This document shows, one piece after another, positions 1 through 4,480 of a DNA stretch of 5,836 nt. Within the stretch, counting starts at the first letter, position 1. The number at the start of each line of letters is the position of its first letter. A program made the position numbers and the translations under genes. The DNA comes from JADFRG01 sp048054495 (GTDB lineage: Bacteria; Chloroflexota; Anaerolineae; Anaerolineales; E44-bin32), in contig JBGMQN010000035.1 of the NCBI GenBank assembly GCA_048054495.1, forward strand, positions 1 to 5,836, read 5' to 3'. The notes below the pieces were generated by a model. It saw nothing but the letters and a program-made list of their open reading frames with translations. It did no database searches and was not told the origin of the DNA.

Positions 1-113
1 GCGACGAAGCAATCTCCAAGTTCCACAAGACGAGCACAGGGAACTCTTCTCCAACTGTGCCTTCTGGCCGACGTATTGACAGTCCGCAAGGTGCCGCTTA
101 TTCTTTCTCCACC
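1..113. other. Upstream region of trpS, no gene assigned
   Basis: No gene can be assigned here. The trpS reading frame stays open leftwards to base 1, so a longer trpS cannot be excluded from the frame alone; a GTG at 57 would add 19 residues that do not look like a TrpRS N-terminus. Another frame is open from base 1 to a TGA at 115-117 that overlaps the trpS ATG as ATGA, and a third ends with TGA at 77-79. Either could be the tail of an upstream gene, but neither translation resembles a protein I recognise. The reverse strand offers no start of a divergent gene. The region does contain the promoter-like boxes listed separately. Confidence 0.4.
76..104 (+). promoter_or_regulatory. Probable sigma-70-type promoter of trpS, near-leaderless
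   Basis: A perfect TTGACA (76-81) is followed by a 17-bp spacer and TATTCT (99-104), which matches TATAAT at four of six positions. Only 9 nt separate the -10 box from the ATG at 114, so the expected transcription start is at about 111-112, leaving almost no 5' leader. The bases just before the ATG are pyrimidine-rich and hold no Shine-Dalgarno-like purine tract, which fits leaderless translation. Box positions and spacing are seen in the sequence; promoter activity is inferred. Confidence 0.55.
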
Positions 114-1127
114 ATGAGCGAAAAGCGAGAACGGATCCTTACCGGCGATCGGCCCACCGGTCAGATGCACCTGGGGCACTATGTCGGGTCACTGGAAAAC
201 CGCCTGCGACTGCAAGACACGTACGAGTGCTTCTTCATCGTGGCTGATCTGCACACACTGACGACGCGCCCCGAGCGGGAACGCATCACGCAGGTGGGCC
301 AATTTGTGCATGAGCTGGTCCTGGACTACCTGTCGGTCGGGATAGACCCCGAAAAGTGCACTATTTTCCTGCAGTCTGGTGTTCCGGAGACCTATGAGCT
401 AAACCTCATTTTTGAGATGCTGATAACGGTGCCGCGCCTGGAGCGGCTGCCAAGCCTAAAGGATATGGCGAAGGCTGAAAACCTGGACGCGATGCCGTTT
501 GGGCTGCTCGGATATCCCGTGCTGCAGGCGGCCGATATCCTGCTGCCACGAGCCAATTTAGTGCCGGTAGGAAAAGACAACGAAGCTCACGTCGAAGTCA
601 GCCGTGAGATCGCCCGGCGCTTCAATCGTCAGTACCGCGAGGTCTTTCCTATCCCGGATGTGCTTATTGGGGAGGTGCCGACGCTGGTGGGAACGGACGG
701 CCAGGCGAAGATGAGCAAATCCCTCGACAACGCGATCTTCCTCGCCGACGACGCTAAAACCGTCGAGCAGAAGGTCATGAAAATGTATACCGATCCCAAA
801 CGGGTATCCGCGGATGTGCCTGGCACCGTGGAGGGCAACCCGGTTTTCATCTACCACGATGCCTTTAATCCGAACACCGCAGAGGTCGAGGATCTCAAGG
901 ATCGCTACCGGAAGGGCAAGGTCGGCGACGTCGAGGTCAAGCAGAAGCTCAGCAAGGCGATCAACGACTTTCTCGCGCCGCTGCGCGAACGGCGGGCAAG
1001 CTATGAGCAGCGCCCTGGGGAGGTCGACGAGATCCTCGCTGAAGGTACGCGACGTGCGCGAGAAGTGGCCAAGGAGACCATGGAAAGGGTCCGAGAGGCC
1101 ATGGGACTGTTCCGGCTGAAGCTCTAG
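114..1127 (+). CDS. trpS: Tryptophanyl-tRNA synthetase (TrpRS, class Ic)
   Basis: It charges tRNA-Trp with tryptophan using ATP, as a cytosolic class I aminoacyl-tRNA synthetase. The 337-residue product has normal family length. The Rossmann-fold HIGH motif appears as HLGH at residues 19-22, after GDRPTG (11-16), and KMSKS lies at 199-203. AAD at 139-141 supplies the aspartate that in this family contacts the indole. The segment GKDNEAHVE (153-161) sits where most TrpRS have GEDQxxHxE. The GDRPTG/HLGHYVGS opening and the C-terminal part (GNPVFIYHDAF, LAPLRERRASYE) resemble the sequence type of the second Deinococcus TrpRS rather than the E. coli type. I chose the ATG at 114 because homologues begin shortly before the GDRPTG segment; the in-frame GTG at 57 adds an unconvincing extension. 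No Shine-Dalgarno precedes 114, and a promoter lies directly upstream. The identity is secure; the start is fairly secure. Confidence 0.96.
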   Translation: MSEKRERILTGDRPTGQMHLGHYVGSLENRLRLQDTYECFFIVADLHTLTTRPERERITQVGQFVHELVLDYLSVGIDPEKCTIFLQSGVPETYELNLIFEMLITVPRLERLPSLKDMAKAENLDAMPFGLLGYPVLQAADILLPRANLVPVGKDNEAHVEVSREIARRFNRQYREVFPIPDVLIGEVPTLVGTDGQAKMSKSLDNAIFLADDAKTVEQKVMKMYTDPKRVSADVPGTVEGNPVFIYHDAFNPNTAEVEDLKDRYRKGKVGDVEVKQKLSKAINDFLAPLRERRASYEQRPGEVDEILAEGTRRAREVAKETMERVREAMGLFRLKL

Positions 1128-1138
1128 CAGGAAAGGCG

Positions 1139-1168
1139 ACCGTTGGGGCGCAAGAAAGCCCCTAAGGT
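1139..1168 (+). other. Imperfect stem-loop after trpS
   Basis: Eleven nt past the trpS stop, GGGGC (1145-1149) pairs with GCCCC (1158-1162) around an 8-nt loop. The flanks continue the stem: ACC (1139-1141) pairs with GGT (1166-1168), giving 9 pairs in 11 positions with two internal mismatches. No T-run follows, so it is not a standard intrinsic terminator. It may still slow polymerase or protect the trpS 3' end. Its right arm touches the -10 box of the next gene. The pairing is visible; the function is unknown. Confidence 0.35.
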
Positions 1169-1173
1169 ATACT
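1143..1173 (+). promoter_or_regulatory. Probable promoter of the B12-subunit/meaB genes
   Basis: TATACT (1168-1173) matches the TATAAT consensus at five of six positions and ends 10 nt before the ATG at 1184. The predicted start site at about 1180-1181 leaves a leader of only a few bases. The best -35 candidate is the poor TTGGGG (1143-1148) at a long 19-bp spacing, so the promoter rests mainly on the -10 box. No strong Shine-Dalgarno is present; there is only AGG at 1174-1176. The spacing repeats that seen before trpS. Confidence 0.45.
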
Positions 1174-1183
1174 AGGCAGCCGT

Positions 1184-1597
1184 ATGCCAGAAACCAAGAT
1201 TCGGGTCCTGGTAGCGAAGCCCGGCCTCGACGGCCACGACCGCGGTGCGAAGGTCATTGCACGTGCCTTGCGCGATGCGGGATTTGAAGTGATTTACACC
1301 GGCCTCAGGCAGACCCCCGAGATGATTGCCGAGGCCGCTCTCCAGGAAGACGTTCAAATCGTCGGTTTATCCGTGCTCTCAGGGGCGCATATGACGCTCG
1401 TTCCCCGCATCTTGAAACTGCTAAAGAAACAAGGCCAGGAGTCGGTCAAGGTCATGATCGGAGGGATCATCCCGGACGAAGACCGACCGAAGCTTGAAGA
1501 GCTGGGTGTAGCCGGTATTTTCGGACCGGGAACAAGCACCACAGAGGTGATCGAGCATTTTGAAGGAGCGGTCACTCCCGCTCCAGCAGAGGGCTGA
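1184..1597 (+). CDS. Cobalamin B12-binding subunit of methylmalonyl-CoA mutase type (small, stand-alone)
   Basis: This 137-residue protein is a single B12-binding domain, the size and type of the C-terminal domain of methylmalonyl-CoA mutase when it is split off as a separate subunit. The base-off/His-on signature DxHxxG is D16-H18-G21 inside KPGLDGHDRG. The SxL element (S63-L65, GLSVLSGAH), GG (93-94, MIGGIIPDED) and the closing GPGTST (114-119) complete the nucleotide-tail pocket. Such subunits carry adenosylcobalamin for the reversible conversion of methylmalonyl-CoA and succinyl-CoA, or for related acyl-CoA mutases. The catalytic TIM-barrel subunit is not in this window. A MeaB GTPase gene follows immediately, which strongly supports the mutase role. 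The ATG at 1184 gives the usual family N-terminus and follows a near-leaderless promoter. The exact substrate (methylmalonyl, isobutyryl or other acyl-CoA) cannot be told from this domain. Confidence 0.92.
   Translation: MPETKIRVLVAKPGLDGHDRGAKVIARALRDAGFEVIYTGLRQTPEMIAEAALQEDVQIVGLSVLSGAHMTLVPRILKLLKKQGQESVKVMIGGIIPDEDRPKLEELGVAGIFGPGTSTTEVIEHFEGAVTPAPAEG
1588..1593 (+). promoter_or_regulatory. Ribosome binding site favouring the meaB TTG at 1602
   Basis: AGAGGG lies inside the last codons of the B12-subunit gene, 8 nt before a TTG at 1602. It helps decide between this start and the upstream TTG at 1560, which has its own Shine-Dalgarno-like GAGGTGATC (1544-1552) at a rather long spacing. 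Confidence 0.4.
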
Positions 1598-1601
1598 GCG
1601 C

Positions 1602-2534
1602 TTGAAGCTCGCCGAGCGAGTTAGAACCGGTGACAGGCTTGCGCTCGCCCGTCTTCTCACCCTCATAGAGAACCATTCCCCAGAAGGTCAGGATGAACTA
1701 TCGGAGTTGCACGCCTTCACCGGCCGCGCCCATCGCATCGGAGTCACCGGTGCCCCAGGTACGGGAAAGTCTGCGCTGGTCAACCGACTGACTCAGCACT
1801 TGCGCGCTCAAGATGATCCGCCACTTGTGGCGATCGTCGCAGTCGATCCCACCAGCCCCTTTACCGGAGGCGCCATCCTGGGCGATCGTATCCGCATGCG
1901 GGATCTATCGGGTGATCCGGGAATATTCATCCGAAGCATGGCCAACCGTGGGGCTCTGGGAGGCCTGGCGAGCGCCACCTCCAGCGTGGTGGACGCGTTG
2001 GATGCCGCAGGGTACCAGATGATCTTGATTGAGACCGTAGGCACCGGCCAGGCGGAAGTGGACGTCGCCGGAGCAGCGCATACGGTTCTGGTGCTCGAGG
2101 CACCCGGCATGGGGGATGCGGTTCAGGCGCTCAAGGCAGGCGTGCTCGAGATCGCCGACATTCTGGTTGTCAATAAATCTGATCTTCCAGGCGCAGAGAG
2201 CGCCGCAAGAGCCTTGAGAGCGGCGCTCGAGCTTGGATCCGCGGAATCGGAGTGGATCACTCCTGTTCTGCTGACCAGCGCCGAGAATGGCGACGGGATA
2301 CCGGAGTTAGCCGCTCAAATTAGGCGGCACTCGGAGCATTTGCAGGAGACCGGGGGCGGGGAGGTACGAGACCATGCACGGGTGGTTGGCGAGATGGAAC
2401 GGCTCCTTCGGCAGCGGCTGACCGATCGTTTCAAAGCGGCTCAGTCCGAGGGTGCCTATGAACGAGCGATTGATCGGGTGGTTGAGCGAGAGCTCTCGCC
2501 ACTGCAGGCCATAGACGAGCTGCTGCAGGATTGA
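1602..2534 (+). CDS. meaB: MeaB/ArgK-type G3E-family GTPase (acyl-CoA mutase chaperone)
   Basis: MeaB-type GTPases gate adenosylcobalamin delivery to acyl-CoA mutases and protect or reactivate them. Residues are counted from the TTG at 1602 (310 aa). Walker A is GAPGTGKS (50-57). The family hallmark DPTSPFTGGAILGDRIRM covers about 82-99, ETVGTGQAEVDV about 144-155 (switch region), NKSD 191-194 gives guanine specificity, and TSAENGDG begins near 225. The helical C-terminal tail fits the dimerisation arm. Two TTG starts compete. At 1602 an AGAGGG (1588-1593) sits at good distance, the stop of the preceding gene is 4 nt upstream, and MKLAERVRTGDR is a typical family opening. At 1560 a nine-base GAGGTGATC (1544-1552) precedes a start that would overlap the upstream gene by 38 nt and give 324 aa. 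I prefer 1602. The tight junction implies coupled translation with the B12 subunit. Older annotations call this family ArgK or LAO transport ATPase, which is not supported. Confidence 0.94.
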   Translation: MKLAERVRTGDRLALARLLTLIENHSPEGQDELSELHAFTGRAHRIGVTGAPGTGKSALVNRLTQHLRAQDDPPLVAIVAVDPTSPFTGGAILGDRIRMRDLSGDPGIFIRSMANRGALGGLASATSSVVDALDAAGYQMILIETVGTGQAEVDVAGAAHTVLVLEAPGMGDAVQALKAGVLEIADILVVNKSDLPGAESAARALRAALELGSAESEWITPVLLTSAENGDGIPELAAQIRRHSEHLQETGGGEVRDHARVVGEMERLLRQRLTDRFKAAQSEGAYERAIDRVVERELSPLQAIDELLQD

Positions 2535-2586
2535 GCTTGGCGAGGGGCAAAACGAACATTCAGCCTACTAGCACCGAACCGAGAAT

Positions 2587-2595
2587 GAGGGTGGG
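2587..2595 (+). promoter_or_regulatory. Ribosome binding site selecting the prs ATG at 2600
   Basis: GAGGGTGGG ends 4 nt before the ATG at 2600 and contains GAGG at 9 nt distance. The alternative ATG at 2585 has no purine-rich Shine-Dalgarno before it, so this site supports the shorter, family-length protein. Confidence 0.5.
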
Positions 2596-2599
2596 AACG

Positions 2600-3550
2600 A
2601 TGTATGGATATGGCGACATCATGCTGTTTGCAGGATCGGCAAGCCGCGGCCTGGCAGGGGAGATCGCAGAGTATCTCTCGCTGCCGCTGATTGACTACGA
2701 TCTGATCGAGTTTCCCAATCAGAACTTGCTGCCGCGTCTGCATGGCAGCGTGCGAGGGCAGGATGTGTACCTGGTGCAATCGCTCAATACGCCCGTGCAC
2801 CGCAACATTATGGAACTCTTGTTGATGATCGATACGCTAAACCGAGATTCGGCGGGTCGCATCACGGCTGTCGTTCCGTACATGGCCTATGCTCGCTCAG
2901 ACAAGAAAGATCAGCCGCGCGTTCCCATCGGGGCCCGCCTGCTGGCAGACATGATCGAAGTGGCAGGCGCCGATCGCTACATGACCATCGACATGCATGC
3001 GGGACAAATCCAGGGATTCTTCTCGATCCCTGGCGATGTACTGACCGCATTTCATATGCTCAGCGACTATTTCATGGGCAAAGATCTCGAAAACACCGTC
3101 GTCTCTACCGTCGATCTGGGCTTTGCGAAGAAGGGCCGCAACTTTGCCGCCAAGCTCGGGACCCCCCTGGCGTTCGTTGAAAAGCGCCGTGCGCAGGACG
3201 ATCCGCGGGCCCGAGCCACATCCGTCATCGGGGATGTGGAGGGCTGCAACGTCATCCTGGTTGATGATGAAGTGTTGACCGGCGGCTCGGTGGTGGAGGC
3301 GGTTGAAATCCTGAAGCACCACGGGGCGCTCGAGATTTCCCTCTCGTTTGCCCATCCCCTTCTGGTTCCCCCCGCAGTCGACAACTTCCGAAACCTGCCG
3401 CTCAAAGAGATTGTCATGACAAACACGGTGGATATCCCGGAGGAAAAGCGGCTTGACAACATGACCATTCTTTCCGTCGCGCCGTTGCTCGGAGAAGTGA
3501 TCCGGCGCGCGCATGAAGGGCGATCCGTCGGAGAACTCTTCAACGAGTGA
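2600..3550 (+). CDS. prs: Ribose-phosphate pyrophosphokinase (PRPP synthase)
   Basis: It makes PRPP from ribose 5-phosphate and ATP for purine, pyrimidine, His, Trp and NAD synthesis. From the ATG at 2600 the product is 316 aa, the usual length. Visible elements are SVRGQDVYLVQS (50-61), the ATP-site segment PYMAYARSDKKDQPRVPI (93-110), DMHAGQIQGFF (131-141) with the metal/ATP histidine H133, the catalytic flexible-loop region EKRR (194-197), and the PRPP loop VDDEVLTGGSV (221-231). Two sites differ from the common form: FPNQN (38-42) replaces FxDGE, and the PRPP loop has E224 and L226 where most enzymes have a hydrophobic residue and Asp. The start at 2600 follows GAGGGTGGG (2587-2595). An in-frame ATG at 2585 and a TTG at 2531, which overlaps the meaB stop, are possible but give atypical N-termini. 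A 65-nt gap separates it from meaB. It is most likely a true PRPP synthase of a divergent subfamily. Confidence 0.93.
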   Translation: MYGYGDIMLFAGSASRGLAGEIAEYLSLPLIDYDLIEFPNQNLLPRLHGSVRGQDVYLVQSLNTPVHRNIMELLLMIDTLNRDSAGRITAVVPYMAYARSDKKDQPRVPIGARLLADMIEVAGADRYMTIDMHAGQIQGFFSIPGDVLTAFHMLSDYFMGKDLENTVVSTVDLGFAKKGRNFAAKLGTPLAFVEKRRAQDDPRARATSVIGDVEGCNVILVDDEVLTGGSVVEAVEILKHHGALEISLSFAHPLLVPPAVDNFRNLPLKEIVMTNTVDIPEEKRLDNMTILSVAPLLGEVIRRAHEGRSVGELFNE

Positions 3551-3591
3551 GAGCATCCCTTAGATCAGTATGAACTGCCTAGAGCATCGCA

Positions 3592-4479
3592 ATGAGTAAG
3601 ACAGAAGCTGAGGTCAAGGCCGCAGTTGCGGAGGAAGAGTTCGCGAGCACCGTCGATGCTGACCCTCGGCGGGAAGTTCCCTGGCGCGGCGCCTGGAAAG
3701 TGGTCAAGGAGACGGTGGACGGCGTGGATCAGCTCGAGATTCCACTGCGCGCGGCGGCCGTTGCCTACTACGGGCTGCTCGCCATATTCCCGCTGCTCCT
3801 ATTCCTGATATCAGTAGGCAGCGTCTTGCTCTCAAGAACCGAAGTTCGATCGGCGCTGGAAGAGTTTCTGATCCGGGCCATCCCCGTACCAGAGGTGCTG
3901 CAGTTTGTGGAGCAGACCATTGACCAAACGCTTTCGATCCGAGGCTCGGTCGGGGTGATCAGCTTGCTTGTGCTACTGTGGTCTGCGTCTTCCCTGTTCG
4001 CCAATCTCGAGACCAGCCTGAATGTGATCTGGAAGGTTCCACGACGGCTGGTCTGGCATCGGCGTCTGCTGGGCATTCTCGCTGTAATGATCCTGGCGGG
4101 TCTGTTCATTGTCACCATCTTTCTCAGCACCCTGCAGGCCCTGCCGTTCTTGGAGGGGATCTCCTTGTTGGACAACCTCGATCAATGGGTCACAATCGTC
4201 GCGGCTACGCTGTTCTTCTGGCTCATCTATCGCTGGCTCCCGAATGCCAAAGTTGCCGCCGTTCCGTCGCTTGCTGGGGGGGCCCTGGCGGGCGTGGCCT
4301 GGGTTATCGCGCAAGCCGGCTTTCGCTGGTACCTAACCTCGGGGCTCTCCAACCTGGGTGCCGTCTATGGGGCGCTGGCCTCGTTGATCGGTCTCCTTCT
4401 CTGGGCCTTCATCACGGGCTTGATCCTATACGTCGGTGCGGTCTTCAGCTCCGTTCTGCAGAGGAAATACTGGGACTGA
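3592..4479 (+). CDS. YihY/UPF0761-family six-helix inner membrane protein
   Basis: This 295-residue integral membrane protein belongs to the YihY/YhjD family (once mislabelled RNase BN); its biochemical role is not firmly known. A charged cytosolic N-terminus (1-50) is followed by hydrophobic segments at about 53-80, 117-137, 157-183, 198-215, 222-243 and 257-288, consistent with six helices. Family signatures are RAAAVAYYGLLAIFPLLL (53-70), the SSLFANLETSLNVIW segment (133-147), YRWLPNAKV (213-221), and YGALASLIGLLLWAF (259-273) before the last helix. The ATG at 3592 lies 41 nt after the prs stop and has only a weak purine stretch (AGAG, 3581-3584) upstream. The first 30 residues are acidic and low in complexity, so the true start could be slightly different. 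The next gene begins 1 nt after the stop, suggesting cotranscription. RNase BN activity should not be inferred: in E. coli that activity belongs to the unrelated RNase Z protein. Confidence 0.9.
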   Translation: MSKTEAEVKAAVAEEEFASTVDADPRREVPWRGAWKVVKETVDGVDQLEIPLRAAAVAYYGLLAIFPLLLFLISVGSVLLSRTEVRSALEEFLIRAIPVPEVLQFVEQTIDQTLSIRGSVGVISLLVLLWSASSLFANLETSLNVIWKVPRRLVWHRRLLGILAVMILAGLFIVTIFLSTLQALPFLEGISLLDNLDQWVTIVAATLFFWLIYRWLPNAKVAAVPSLAGGALAGVAWVIAQAGFRWYLTSGLSNLGAVYGALASLIGLLLWAFITGLILYVGAVFSSVLQRKYWD

Positions 4480-4480
4480 T

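Noticed and set aside
1..113. A tRNA, T-box or trp leader peptide upstream of trpS.
   Set aside because: I found no cloverleaf, no T-box core sequence, no run of Trp codons and no terminator hairpin; the promoter position leaves no room for a leader RNA.
558..857. A 99-codon minus-strand frame opposite trpS.
   Set aside because: It is fully antisense to conserved trpS coding sequence and has no recognisable domain.
814..1119. A 101-codon + strand frame inside trpS.
   Set aside because: It is an Arg/Ser-rich shifted translation of conserved TrpRS sequence.
1128..1183. A classical intrinsic terminator after trpS.
   Set aside because: A stem-loop exists but no T-run follows it, so I recorded it only as a stem-loop.
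2531..2599. A longer PRPP synthase starting at the TTG at 2531, overlapping the meaB stop.
   Set aside because: The extra 23 residues do not resemble any PRPP synthase N-terminus, and an ATG with a ribosome site at 2600 gives the family length.
2897..3556. A 219-codon open frame on the minus strand covering most of prs.
   Set aside because: It lies opposite a well-supported prs gene, has no recognisable motifs, and is explained by codon bias in GC-rich DNA.
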